This document shows, piece after piece, positions 1 to 8,713 of a stretch of DNA of 59,685 nt. The notes below the pieces were generated by a model, which searched no databases, was not told the DNA's origin, and was given only the letters and a program-made list of their open reading frames with translations. The DNA is from a virus: IMG/VR virus record IMGVR_UViG_3300010334_002189, positions 1 to 59,685 of that record; one strand, 5' to 3'. A program made the position numbers and the translations under genes. Numbering within the stretch: position 1 is the stretch's first letter; every line of letters begins with the position of its first letter.

Positions 1-591
1 ATAGCATACAGTATCACAGGTGGTTATGGTTGCGGCTACCATACATGGAAAACCATATTCATTGACATGGGAACCATTAAGATTAATGTTGAAGATACTG
101 CAAGTTTGAACAATCGAGGAATTAGTCAAGGTCTAGGATTTAGCGAATTAACACCTAATGAAAAACTTCTATATACCAGCCCTGCCGGAGGTGGTGGTGG
201 AGGCTATGGTGGATACGGAGGTTATGGTGGATACGGAGGTTATGGTGGATACGGAGGTTATGGTGGAGAGGACTGTAACGGCGGCAGTGGAGGTTATGGC
301 GGATATGGCGGATATGGCGGATATGGAGGCTATGGAGGCTATGGAGGCTATGGCGGATATGGCGGTTATGGCGGCTATGCTTCGAGCCGTTTGAAACTGT
401 TTGGTACCATTAACGGACAAAAATTAGAAATTAGGTCGTTGTTAGACAATGCCGGCCTTGGTATTGAAGTGCGAGGTTCAGTTGCAATGACTGTTACTAT
501 GACACATCCAAGTACTATTAGCGAACGCTCAGTAACTTTGGAATTACCAATGCCTGTAAGTCAGTTGACTCAAGACTGGCAAGAACTTTAA
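1..591 (+). CDS. Gly-Tyr repeat protein, 5' end outside window
   Basis: The frame is open from base 1, so the gene probably begins upstream; an internal ATG lies at 67. The centre is a low-complexity run of about 64 residues built from GGY units (bases 187-378), interrupted once by a short EDCNGGSGG spacer. After the repeat comes a roughly 70-residue ordered tail rich in beta-prone residues. Gly-Tyr-rich linkers occur in phage tail and neck proteins and in adhesins, so a virion role is possible but is inference only. A perfect T4-type late promoter follows the stop codon. I do not recognise the family. Confidence 0.7.
   Translation: MAYSITGGYGCGYHTWKTIFIDMGTIKINVEDTASLNNRGISQGLGFSELTPNEKLLYTSPAGGGGGGYGGYGGYGGYGGYGGYGGYGGEDCNGGSGGYGGYGGYGGYGGYGGYGGYGGYGGYGGYASSRLKLFGTINGQKLEIRSLLDNAGLGIEVRGSVAMTVTMTHPSTISERSVTLELPMPVSQLTQDWQEL
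187..378 (+). repeat. GGY codon tandem repeat
   Basis: This is a tandem array of about 9-bp units encoding Gly-Gly-Tyr. Third-position changes (ggt/gga/ggc, tat/tac) vary between units, which shows selection on the protein rather than recent slippage alone. The array has two blocks, one before and one after an interrupting EDCNGGSGG segment. The long open frames on other frames and on the opposite strand here are shadows of this repeat. Confidence 0.85.
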
Positions 592-608
592 ACGGTTAAA
601 CGGTTGCT

Positions 609-634
609 AACGCATCTATAAATAGCATTGCGTT
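609..634 (+). other. Inverted repeat enclosing late promoter
   Basis: AACGCA (609-614) pairs with TGCGTT (629-634), with partial extension on both sides (GGTT...AACC). The late octamer lies in the loop. It may be a weak terminator for the upstream gene or a structured promoter region. There is no U-tract, so termination is uncertain. Confidence 0.4.
617..624 (+). promoter_or_regulatory. T4-type late promoter TATAAATA
   Basis: This is an exact match to the T4 late promoter octamer. It lies 45 bases before the lipoprotein ATG, which has an AAGG Shine-Dalgarno. T4 late promoters need only this -10 element and use gp55 sigma. No -35 hexamer is evident. Confidence 0.7.
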
Positions 635-668
635 TGCTAACCATTGGCAACAATTCTAAGGTTAAAAT

Positions 669-1073
669 ATGAAAAAAATAACAGTTTTGCTTTTAGCTTT
701 GAGTATGCTAAGTGGTTGCGCTCTAATTGATGCATACTTAATGACTAAGTTTGACTCAGCCGAATATGGTTTAATTACTACAATTCGATCTGAAGCACAG
801 CAATTTAAATCACAATGTGATAATGCACAGGTTAGCAAAGAGAATGCAGTTAAGTTGTCAAACAATACCAGAACTTTTGAGTTATACAGCGAGAATATTC
901 CTCATAATGAAAATGGCTACAAGGCATCAAAGTCTTTGAATGAAATTGCACAAGGATTGACATTTCGTTATGGAAATGGTCCAGTGAGTGTGGCATTTTG
1001 TAAAATCAAGTTTGAAAGTATTGAAAACAGCGCAACAGTTATTCAACATACACTAGGAAATAGACCAAGATGA
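669..1073 (+). CDS. Small phage lipoprotein
   Basis: The 134-residue product begins MKKITVLLLALSMLSGC, a clear lipoprotein signal peptide with lipobox LSGC, so Cys17 is the expected lipidated residue. The mature part is polar with two further Cys and no recognised domain. It is preceded by AAGG and a perfect late promoter, and overlaps the next gene by 4 bases (ATGA). A lysis-related outer-membrane role such as an o-spanin is possible, but the mature part is longer than usual for one and the next gene does not look like an i-spanin. Confidence 0.75.
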   Translation: MKKITVLLLALSMLSGCALIDAYLMTKFDSAEYGLITTIRSEAQQFKSQCDNAQVSKENAVKLSNNTRTFELYSENIPHNENGYKASKSLNEIAQGLTFRYGNGPVSVAFCKIKFESIENSATVIQHTLGNRPR

Positions 1074-1327
1074 ACTTAGATGAAATCAGTCAAGCATTGG
1101 CAGAACTTGCCAATTGTGGAGACCCAGTATTTGCCAACGCGGCAGAGCAAGTCAAGCAACAAACTCAGCAGGTCCTTATGGGGCAATTGAGCAAAGAAGA
1201 ATTGTGTGAAGTGCTAAGTGATATGCAAAGACAGTTAGATATTATCCAAGAGATGAATCAACTGGCTTTCAAAGAAAAGCTCAATGCTGTTATTACCGGA
1301 TTAATTGCGATTGCCAGCGTAGCCTAA
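1070..1327 (+). CDS. Hypothetical protein with C-terminal hydrophobic helix
   Basis: The 85-residue product is mostly helical and glutamine-rich (residues 20-60), ending in a hydrophobic stretch (about residues 70-85) that could be a single membrane segment. Its start overlaps the lipoprotein stop by 4 bases, implying translational coupling. I do not recognise the family. Adjacency to a lipoprotein suggests an envelope role, by inference only. Confidence 0.6.
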   Translation: MNLDEISQALAELANCGDPVFANAAEQVKQQTQQVLMGQLSKEELCEVLSDMQRQLDIIQEMNQLAFKEKLNAVITGLIAIASVA

Positions 1328-1337
1328 GAAGTGATTG

Positions 1338-1682
1338 ATGGATAAAAAATTAGAAGATGCATTGGCCTTTGCCAATTATCGATTAACTTTACAGGTACAA
1401 CGGCAAAACATCAATGCCCAAATTGAAGCGGCACTTTTAGTGTCACATCAAGGTGCGATCTTTAAATCTACGCAAGAGCTAATAGCGTTTGTTAGCGTCA
1501 AGGCAACCCGCAACGAGAAAGTTTTTGTTGAGGACCACAGTGGTAATGTTATAACAATTGATGATGCAAACGAATTTCTAAATGTTTTGATTCAAGCTTA
1601 TGATTCTGCCATGGAAACAAAACAAGTTGAACAGAAAAAGCTGAAGTCAGCAAGGTCTACCGCAAAAATTGTAGGGCTATAA
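1338..1682 (+). CDS. Hypothetical protein
   Basis: The 114-residue product is predicted helical with a lysine-rich C-terminus. I chose ATG at 1338; a TTG directly before it (1335) is also in frame. It lies between the small helical protein and the first glycosyltransferase, with only a few bases on each side, so it belongs to the same transcript. No domain recognised. Confidence 0.6.
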   Translation: MDKKLEDALAFANYRLTLQVQRQNINAQIEAALLVSHQGAIFKSTQELIAFVSVKATRNEKVFVEDHSGNVITIDDANEFLNVLIQAYDSAMETKQVEQKKLKSARSTAKIVGL

Positions 1683-1684
1683 TC

Positions 1685-2563
1685 ATGAGCACCAAGGGAT
1701 TCATGATGTTTGCTTACAACAATGAGCAGTTGGATTATACGCAATTGGCCATTGTTGCCGCGTATGCTGTAAAAAAATTCATGCCTGAGTATCCAGTTGT
1801 ACTGGTTACCAATCAGCAAAGCATGGAACATTGTAAACAAACGCACGGTATTGATATTATGAACGCCGCGTTTGATGACATTATATTAACCAATCCCGAA
1901 TACGAAAGAAACATGCGTTTACATCACGATGGCGCATATCACAGCTTCAACGCACAGTTTACAAACACCAACAAACACGACATTTATAATCTAAGTCCAT
2001 TTGATGAAACAATTTTAATTGACACAGATTACCTATGTGGCAATGCCAATTTGGCCAAGCTGTTTGGCGGTCAGAATGATGTGGCCATGTACAGAGATGC
2101 TAGAAATTTAAGAATGGAAGAACCATACACCACAGAACGCTGGCTACATTATGCTGGCATTCGCATGTGGTGGTCAACTGTGGTGTACTGGCGTAAGAGT
2201 GAAGAAGCAGAACATTTTTTCAGTATTTGGTCAGCAGTAAAACAAAATTGGGAATACTATCGCTTCCTATACAAATTCCCAGGCACATTGTATCGCACAG
2301 ACTATTCAGCCAGCATTGCGGCTCACATGTGTGATGGTTGGTCAGATGGTGGCTTCATTGGACAAATTCCATATTATCTTAGATACCAAGACCAGCGAGA
2401 TGATATTGTTGAAGTGGTTGATTCAAACCGTTGGATCATGTTAAGCAATCTGCCAGAAGAGTGGAAAAATATGGTAGTTGAAGTAACGGGTGAGGACTTG
2501 CATTTAATGAACAAGAAAAGCATCATCCGCAACTACGATAGAATCATGGAAGTGTTGGCATGA
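1685..2563 (+). CDS. Glycosyltransferase, GT-A type (GT8-like)
   Basis: The 292-residue product opens with a Rossmann-like beta strand and PVVLVTN segment. It carries LIDTDYL near residue 115, which fits the DXD motif that binds the metal and nucleotide-sugar in GT-A enzymes. Length and the C-terminal Trp/Tyr-rich part fit family 8-like transferases. Donor and acceptor cannot be read from sequence. It overlaps the next gene by 4 bases and opens a run of several glycosyltransferases. Confidence 0.6.
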   Translation: MSTKGFMMFAYNNEQLDYTQLAIVAAYAVKKFMPEYPVVLVTNQQSMEHCKQTHGIDIMNAAFDDIILTNPEYERNMRLHHDGAYHSFNAQFTNTNKHDIYNLSPFDETILIDTDYLCGNANLAKLFGGQNDVAMYRDARNLRMEEPYTTERWLHYAGIRMWWSTVVYWRKSEEAEHFFSIWSAVKQNWEYYRFLYKFPGTLYRTDYSASIAAHMCDGWSDGGFIGQIPYYLRYQDQRDDIVEVVDSNRWIMLSNLPEEWKNMVVEVTGEDLHLMNKKSIIRNYDRIMEVLA

Positions 2564-3261
2564 CCGTACATATACTTACACTTCCAGGACGAACAAACCA
2601 TGCAGATATCACCAAGATGGACACAAAGTTTGTTGATGCAATGATGCCAATTAACATTGTAGACTTGCCAGATGATGCTTGGGAACAATTAAAAATATTA
2701 TCAACTTTAAAATTAGAGTCAGGTGATATTATTTGCAGGGCTGGATTGTGTCCACGTCAAACTACTTTTGAAATTGCTAAAGTTGCCGTATCTAAGAAGC
2801 TGAATTTTATGCCGGGCACAGGTGTAGACCATCGCGGACAGCCAATACCTCCTGGTAAGATACTGGAAAGATTACCCTTAGAAAAAAATGGTAATAACAT
2901 TTGGACCTATCTATTGATAGTGGGAGATCCAGAATCTGCCCAATTGAGTTTCGAACTGGCATTGCATCTTGACAAAGCTGTGTATTGGCAAAATTACGAG
3001 CCAGAAGTTCCAACACTCGAACATGTACTGGGTGTGGTGTTTTCAACAGGCCATTGGCATGCACCAGACTGGTTTAAAATAGTTGACATGAGTGTGAGAA
3101 ATTTAGAGCTTGCACCAATCATGTATGCACATCATATGTGGCATGATTGGATTGCATTTTACCCTGCCAATGGAAATTTTAAACTGGAAAATCACAGTCA
3201 AATTTATCCAGTGTGGCTAGCAGAAAGTGAAAAGCCATTGGAGTATTGGCGCCGTGGATGA
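2560..3261 (+). CDS. Hypothetical protein in glycosyltransferase operon
   Basis: The 233-residue product is rich in Trp, His and Pro with no domain I recognise. A stretch with several histidines (HWHAPDWF, then YAHHMWHDW) could bind metal, but no known motif fits. It is ATGA-coupled to the upstream glycosyltransferase and overlaps the following gene, so it probably works with them. Confidence 0.55.
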   Translation: MTVHILTLPGRTNHADITKMDTKFVDAMMPINIVDLPDDAWEQLKILSTLKLESGDIICRAGLCPRQTTFEIAKVAVSKKLNFMPGTGVDHRGQPIPPGKILERLPLEKNGNNIWTYLLIVGDPESAQLSFELALHLDKAVYWQNYEPEVPTLEHVLGVVFSTGHWHAPDWFKIVDMSVRNLELAPIMYAHHMWHDWIAFYPANGNFKLENHSQIYPVWLAESEKPLEYWRRG

Positions 3262-4228
3262 AATTCAATTTGAACTTCGTCCTAGAAAACGAAAAAGAGA
3301 AGAGTTTTGGTCTGTGGAATATGATTCCAGCTCTGGGCTTATCAATTCTATTAGACCAGGACAGTCAGCAGATCCTTCACATATTGTCTTGTCGTATGCA
3401 AGAGTAAAAGATCTATTGTCTGGTTCTGCAAATCAAAACGATTATAAAATTGCATTCAATGAAACGCTGGGAGCATTGGATCTAGTAGACATCAAAAAAC
3501 CCAGCAAGTTTAAAAAGAAGCAAATTCAACTTGGGTGGCTCAGTGCCGGTGAAAATCTATACAATCCGCTGACTCCTTTGCGTGTATTATTATTCAATGA
3601 AAATGGAATGATCAGGGTAGAAGCCAGTCGTAGATGGTCAACTGAAATCAAAGAACGCCTTGACAAGGACACTGTAGCTGAACATATACCTATGTTTCTA
3701 ACTGACGAAGAAGACCCGCATCAACTATTTGGAAAAACTGATGTACCTGTTGCAGACATTGTGGAACGCGGATATTGGGAACAGCGTCTTTGGAGTTTTA
3801 TGAGTCATGACACCGTGATCAAGATACTGTATCAAGGTCAGCGTGTTAGAATTAATATTCCACCAGTTGCAGAAGAGCTGTCGTTTAATAGAGTACAGAA
3901 TTATCATTTATTTTCTGGTGTCAGCGACGAACAAACAGTTATCAGTCATATGGGCCGCGGAAAACACATTTCTCTCTTTAAGAAGGGCAATGGCATATGG
4001 GCACAAAGTCATTATGAAAAAGGATCCAGCATAGATTCTCATTTTGGAAATTTAAAAGTGGCAATATTAAATGGTGATGATCCAGAAGCATTTCATTCTT
4101 GGTCAGAACTTCCAGCACTGATGATGAGACAGCATCATCCCTTTGAAATTGTTGCAGATTGGCCTTACCAGACCGTACCGCAAGTGTTATATAAAGCAAG
4201 CAATATAGATATCGGAGTACTAAATTGA
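3254..4228 (+). CDS. Hypothetical protein in glycosyltransferase operon
   Basis: About 324 residues from a GTG at 3254, with GGAG roughly 11 bases upstream. An earlier GTG at 3227 would give 333 residues with a longer overlap. The N-terminus is basic (RPRKRKREE). No known domain is seen. Its stop codon overlaps the TTG start of the next glycosyltransferase, so translation is probably coupled. Confidence 0.55.
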   Translation: MDEIQFELRPRKRKREEFWSVEYDSSSGLINSIRPGQSADPSHIVLSYARVKDLLSGSANQNDYKIAFNETLGALDLVDIKKPSKFKKKQIQLGWLSAGENLYNPLTPLRVLLFNENGMIRVEASRRWSTEIKERLDKDTVAEHIPMFLTDEEDPHQLFGKTDVPVADIVERGYWEQRLWSFMSHDTVIKILYQGQRVRINIPPVAEELSFNRVQNYHLFSGVSDEQTVISHMGRGKHISLFKKGNGIWAQSHYEKGSSIDSHFGNLKVAILNGDDPEAFHSWSELPALMMRQHHPFEIVADWPYQTVPQVLYKASNIDIGVLN

Positions 4229-5196
4229 AAACCCCTATTAGCGAATTTGATGTAGTGTTCATCAGCTACGATGAACCAAATGCAGATGCAAACTATGCAG
4301 ATTTATTGGAAAAATGCCCGTGGGCCAAACGCAGTCACGGAGTATATGGAAGCGATGCTTGTCACAAGGCCGCGGCCAAACTAGCCGAAACTGAACGCTT
4401 TATCACAATTGATGCAGACAACAAAGTGCGACCAGACTTTTTTGAACTTGAACTAGATTTAGGAAAATTTGATCGCAGTGATGTGTTATCATGGTCCGGC
4501 AAGAATATAGTCAATGGACTGGTATACGGCAACGGTGGCGTCAAATTGTGGCCGGTTAAGGTTGTTGAGCAGATGCGTACTCATGAGGCAGTTGATTCGG
4601 GTGCTGGCGCTGTGGACTTTTGCTGGGACATTCACTATCATCAATTGAACAACATCTACAGCGATGTGTTTAACAATGCAACTCCATATCAGGCATATCG
4701 TGCAGGATTTAGAGAAGGTGTCAAATTGGCCTTGCATGATGGAAAGCCGATGGACTGGCGCCAAATTGCAGATAAGAACCATTTTAAAAATCATCGTAGA
4801 CTACTGGTTTGGATGAGTGTTGGTATGGATGTGCAGAATGGGCTATGGGCCATGTACGGTGCTCGTTTAGGTTGCTACTTAACCAACTTGCGTCGAGATT
4901 GGGACTACAAATTGGTTGCTGACTTCGAATGGCACAATCAATACTGGGCAGAAACAGTAATGCCACAATTTGTTGGTGACGAAGAAACTTGTCCCAACAG
5001 CAAGTACTCTTGGAGCCGAACAAAGCTGTTGGCCGAGACTCGTAAAATTGGTCGCATACTACAACAAGATTTAAGACTTGAAATTGCAGACTTGGATGAA
5101 GCAGGCAGTCGCTTCTTTAAGGCCAGTTATTTCAATCCGCATCGACTTGGCCCAACTGTCAAGGAAAGCGATGTTGAACAGTTTATTGCGGAGTAA
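4225..5196 (+). CDS. Phage glycosyltransferase-like protein (copy 1 of 3)
   Basis: The 323-residue product carries ITIDADNKVRPDFF near residue 62, a DXD-like motif in a GT-A fold context. Diagnostic segments shared with the gene at 6059 are SYDEPNAD near the N-terminus, HKAAA, VDFCWD, and AGFREGVKL. It starts with TTG overlapping the previous stop. It is probably a nucleotide-sugar-dependent transferase of a phage family; substrate unknown. Confidence 0.6.
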   Translation: MKTPISEFDVVFISYDEPNADANYADLLEKCPWAKRSHGVYGSDACHKAAAKLAETERFITIDADNKVRPDFFELELDLGKFDRSDVLSWSGKNIVNGLVYGNGGVKLWPVKVVEQMRTHEAVDSGAGAVDFCWDIHYHQLNNIYSDVFNNATPYQAYRAGFREGVKLALHDGKPMDWRQIADKNHFKNHRRLLVWMSVGMDVQNGLWAMYGARLGCYLTNLRRDWDYKLVADFEWHNQYWAETVMPQFVGDEETCPNSKYSWSRTKLLAETRKIGRILQQDLRLEIADLDEAGSRFFKASYFNPHRLGPTVKESDVEQFIAE

Positions 5197-5199
5197 ACA

Positions 5200-6072
5200 T
5201 TGTTAGATGTTTTCTTTATCTCAATGGGCGAACAAGGTAGCGAAGCCAACTGGACACGCCTTTTAGAATTTGCGCCCACAGCAAAGCATATCAGCAATGT
5301 CAAGGGCATCTATCAGGTACACGAAACATGTGCAAAACAAAGTACCACAGAAAACTTCTGGGTAGTTGATGCAGATGCATGGATCGTAGATGGATTTGAT
5401 TTTAATTTTATTCCCAGCGCAGAAACAGGACATTGGGATATTCCAGAAAACGAATGTGTATTGGTATGGAATTCAAAAAATGTAGCAAATGAACTGGAGT
5501 ATGGTTACGGTGGTGTAAAGCTATTTCCACGCCAGCCATTCCTAGAAAGCCGCCCTTGGGAGCTGGACCTATCAACCACAATTGGTCGCGCAAGTGTCAA
5601 CATGTCCAGCATCAGTTGCGAAACTAGATTTAATGTAACGCCAGAATCTGCTTGGATAGGCGCCTTTCGCGAATGTGCAAAGCTGTCATCCTTGTCAATG
5701 ATAAAGAGCAGGGTCAACTCTGCAAAAAGAAAAGAGCGCAACGAGCTGGAAGATCTATCCATTTACATTGCAACTCAAGACTGGACCGATGAGAAAAAAG
5801 CAAACTATCGAAAAGCCCAGGGTATGCTGATCAAAGAAAAATATCTTAAAGAAACAGATATTTTTACATACTGGGAAGCAATTGAAAAGTGCAGTGAACG
5901 AAGATTCATATGGTGTACGCATGGTTGGTTCTCAAACAACGGAAAGTACACAATTGATGGTGCAAGAAGTGGATCCAAGTACGGCATGCGTAACAGTGAT
6001 GACATTGAAAAGCTAAATTTAATCAATGATTGGTCGTGGCTAAAAAAGGAATTTAAAAATGTCAATGTTTAA
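5200..6072 (+). CDS. Phage glycosyltransferase-like protein (divergent copy 2 of 3)
   Basis: The 290-residue product shares the layout of its neighbours: an N-terminal FFIS strand, VVDADAWIVDGF near residue 50 as DXD-like motif, and a YGYGGVKL segment matching YGNGGVKL in copy 1. The C-terminal half has diverged and carries a basic insertion (SRVNSAKRKERNE). Start is TTG. It overlaps copy 3 by 14 bases. The three adjacent genes look like an ancient tandem duplication. Confidence 0.55.
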   Translation: MLDVFFISMGEQGSEANWTRLLEFAPTAKHISNVKGIYQVHETCAKQSTTENFWVVDADAWIVDGFDFNFIPSAETGHWDIPENECVLVWNSKNVANELEYGYGGVKLFPRQPFLESRPWELDLSTTIGRASVNMSSISCETRFNVTPESAWIGAFRECAKLSSLSMIKSRVNSAKRKERNELEDLSIYIATQDWTDEKKANYRKAQGMLIKEKYLKETDIFTYWEAIEKCSERRFIWCTHGWFSNNGKYTIDGARSGSKYGMRNSDDIEKLNLINDWSWLKKEFKNVNV

Positions 6073-7027
6073 AGCAGTCAAGAATCCAATCATCTATAAA
6101 AAGATGTCAGATGTTCCAGTAGTATTTTTAAGCTTTGATGAACCCAATGCAGATAAAAATTGGGAACTGCTAAAGTCAATTACTCCACATAAACGAATTG
6201 CCAGAGTACATGGTGTGGTCGGATTTGATGCGGCACACAAGGCCGCTGCCACTGAATTTGCCAGCAGTGAATATATCATCACAGTAGATGCAGACAACGA
6301 AGTTGATCCAGCTTTCTTCAATAAACAATTGCCCGAAGGCATGGATGGAAAAGTCAGCTTTACCTGGGGCGGCAGACAATACACAAACGGACTCATGTAC
6401 GGCAATGGCGGCCTAAAAATGTGGAGTACTGAACATCTTGCTAACATGAAAAGTCATGAACTGGCCACTGAAGATCGAGATGCAATAGATTTTTGTTGGG
6501 ACTTCAATAGATACAAAGAGCTACCAGGTTGTTATTCTAATGTATACACAAACGCCAGTGCTTACCAAGCATTTCGAGTGGGATTTAGAGAAGGCGTCAA
6601 GCTTAGTATGGAACAAGGACAAGTGCTTGCATTTGAATCTTGGCCAGAAATGATGCATGCCGCAAACTATCAAAGGCTATTGACATGGATGACATTGGGT
6701 GCTGATGTAGAGAATGGCATGTGGAGTGTATACGGTGCAAGACTCGCTGTAAAAATGTTACAATACGACAACTTTGACTGTGTCAATATCAGAGACTATG
6801 CCTGGTTCAAAGACTTTTTTGCATTGCATGCAAATGCTGACCCAATCAAGGCAAGCAAAAGTTTAGGCAAGCACATAAGTGAAGGATTAGGCTTCATACT
6901 ACCAGATTTTACCGATGAACAAAGCTACTTCTTAAAGATGTTGCAATTGCATCCGGCCAAATCGTTAACATATGATGATGTTAAATGGAGAACCAACTTG
7001 AATTTATATGGATGGTTCAATGGATAA
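6059..7027 (+). CDS. Phage glycosyltransferase-like protein (copy 3 of 3)
   Basis: The 322-residue product closely resembles copy 1 along its length: SFDEPNAD, VVGFDAAHKAAA, ITVDADNEVDPAFF (DXD-like), NGLMYGNGGLKMW, AIDFCWD, VGFREGVKLS and YGARLAVKM. ATG start. As for copy 1, the donor sugar and acceptor cannot be inferred. Confidence 0.6.
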   Translation: MSMFKAVKNPIIYKKMSDVPVVFLSFDEPNADKNWELLKSITPHKRIARVHGVVGFDAAHKAAATEFASSEYIITVDADNEVDPAFFNKQLPEGMDGKVSFTWGGRQYTNGLMYGNGGLKMWSTEHLANMKSHELATEDRDAIDFCWDFNRYKELPGCYSNVYTNASAYQAFRVGFREGVKLSMEQGQVLAFESWPEMMHAANYQRLLTWMTLGADVENGMWSVYGARLAVKMLQYDNFDCVNIRDYAWFKDFFALHANADPIKASKSLGKHISEGLGFILPDFTDEQSYFLKMLQLHPAKSLTYDDVKWRTNLNLYGWFNG

Positions 7028-8198
7028 GAATACAGAACTAAGATCTGCATTGCTTTATTTTGTTGATGAAGCAATTGGATTTCGCAAAAGTGTACACCAT
7101 TTTCATCGTTGGCTTGAAACTGAAGACGAATACGAGCTTACACAGTTGATTGTTGAAGTTGGAAGAGAGTACGCATTTGATTTATGGCCTTTGTTGAATG
7201 CAGTAAGAGAAGGCGATGACCAGCAAGGATTAATTGCACTACAAGTGGCAATAGAAACCGGACTGTATGTTCCAACAGACTGGACTGATGGCAAAACAAT
7301 TAAGTTAACGCCCCTAAAGGTCAATCTAATAGAAACAGACTTGACGGGCATGGCCAATAAATTATGGACACTCAATGAGTGGAATAACTTAAACATTGAA
7401 GCATTTGAAACACCTGCCTTGCCTGTGTTGGCCCTGGCACATCAATTGATAATTGATGCAAGAGAAGACTTTGACAAATTCTTTCAATTGGTTGAGATGA
7501 TAATTGGCAAAGAGTCATTGCTTTCCTGTGTAGTAGATACAGATATAAAAAAATTAGGCGTTTGCATTGGAAACGAATACTATTACAATCAACGAGATCA
7601 TATCAAAAGATTGGCTGTTGCAATTAATAATGATAGGGAATTAAACTGGAAAGATGCACTGAGCCGAAATCAAGTCAAAAGTAAAATTTGGCTGGTTGAA
7701 AAACTAATAGAAAGAAATCTAATTCCAAAGAAACGCAAGATGGGCGATGTTGAAACTTCAACATTGGTTGTTGGCGGTTGGGTTGGATTGTTACCATTCT
7801 TATCTAACATGCTGGGACAAAATTTAGATTCAGTTATCAACATTGACATTGACACATCTGTACATTCTGCCGCAATAGAGTTAAATTCTGGATTCCACAA
7901 CAATTTTAAAAATTCAGGAACAGATGTAAGAGAACTACAACTATCCAAATATAAAAAGCTGTTGCTAATTGACACCATTGTAGAGCATTTTAAAGATCAC
8001 GGCGATTGGATAAAGTCCTTGCCGGCTGGAACTACAGTAGTGCTACAAGGCAATGACATGTTTGACGTACCTGACCATGTCAACTGCCATAATAACCTAG
8101 AAGAATTTGTTGCATCCTCTGGCTTAAATACTATTCTATGGGCAGGAGAGTTAAACCTGTACATGTGCAATAGATATATGGCCATTGGAAAACTATAA
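7020..8198 (+). CDS. Class I SAM-dependent methyltransferase-like protein
   Basis: About 392 residues. The C-terminal third has a Rossmann methyltransferase pattern: LVVGGWVGLLPF as motif I, INIDIDTS as the acidic strand after it, and KKLLLIDTIVEHF as the strand-4 region. The N-terminal 240 residues are helical and not recognised. Start is ATG 7020 with an 8-base overlap; ATG 7008 is an in-frame alternative. The acceptor may be a sugar, peptide or nucleotide made by neighbours. Confidence 0.5.
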   Translation: MDKNTELRSALLYFVDEAIGFRKSVHHFHRWLETEDEYELTQLIVEVGREYAFDLWPLLNAVREGDDQQGLIALQVAIETGLYVPTDWTDGKTIKLTPLKVNLIETDLTGMANKLWTLNEWNNLNIEAFETPALPVLALAHQLIIDAREDFDKFFQLVEMIIGKESLLSCVVDTDIKKLGVCIGNEYYYNQRDHIKRLAVAINNDRELNWKDALSRNQVKSKIWLVEKLIERNLIPKKRKMGDVETSTLVVGGWVGLLPFLSNMLGQNLDSVINIDIDTSVHSAAIELNSGFHNNFKNSGTDVRELQLSKYKKLLLIDTIVEHFKDHGDWIKSLPAGTTVVLQGNDMFDVPDHVNCHNNLEEFVASSGLNTILWAGELNLYMCNRYMAIGKL

Positions 8199-8698
8199 TG
8201 CAACGGATCAGCAAAATACCCGGCGTAATTGACTTTGAAAGACTAAAAGCAGAAACACAACTGCTGATGTCGGCACATCCAGATCAAAGACAATTGTCTT
8301 TACAAACAAATGGATCCGCTGATTGGAATGCCAGTACAGGTTCAAGGCCCGGTGAAGGCGAAGGCCAATGGAATATGATACATCCAGATCTTGCAGGCAC
8401 CTGGTGGCAGGACTTTTTTAGTTCACTTCCAATTCCTGTATTCAGATCCAGAATTATGATTATGCCTGCCAGGGTGTGTTATAGTATACACACAGACGAT
8501 AATCCCAGACTGCACATTGCTGTCAAAACACACAATCAAGCCAAATTTATTTTTACTCGGCCCCCTGAAATTTTACATATTCCAGCAGATGGCCGCATAT
8601 ATTGGGTCAACACAAAAGAAGAACATACTGCAATAAACGGAAGCTTGGAAGATAGAGTACATATTGTCATGTGCTTGGTAAACAACGACATAGATTGA
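8198..8698 (+). CDS. Aspartyl/asparaginyl beta-hydroxylase-like 2OG-Fe(II) oxygenase
   Basis: The 166-residue product shows the compact cupin of this family. After RSRIMIMPARVCYSIHTDDN (HxD iron ligands) come RLHIAV and WVNTKEEHTAINGS, with the distal His and an Arg (EDRVHIV) suited to 2-oxoglutarate binding. The family hydroxylates Asp/Asn side chains or small molecules. Its position between a methyltransferase and GNAT/PP-loop genes suggests it decorates the same product. Confidence 0.65.
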   Translation: MQRISKIPGVIDFERLKAETQLLMSAHPDQRQLSLQTNGSADWNASTGSRPGEGEGQWNMIHPDLAGTWWQDFFSSLPIPVFRSRIMIMPARVCYSIHTDDNPRLHIAVKTHNQAKFIFTRPPEILHIPADGRIYWVNTKEEHTAINGSLEDRVHIVMCLVNNDID

Positions 8699-8713
8699 CA
8701 GCTACATATAGAT

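Noticed and set aside
187-378. Short regular repeats that might suggest a CRISPR array
   Set aside because: Repeats are contiguous 9-bp coding units with no unique spacers.
158-420. Long open frames with MVDTEVMVDTEV and ISAISAI-type repeats on other frames of the Gly-Tyr repeat
   Set aside because: They are frame and antisense shadows of the GGY codon repeat, with no start signals.
669-1327. Spanin pair (lipoprotein plus downstream protein)
   Set aside because: The downstream protein has its hydrophobic segment at the C-terminus rather than the N-terminus, and the endolysin lies 55 kb away.
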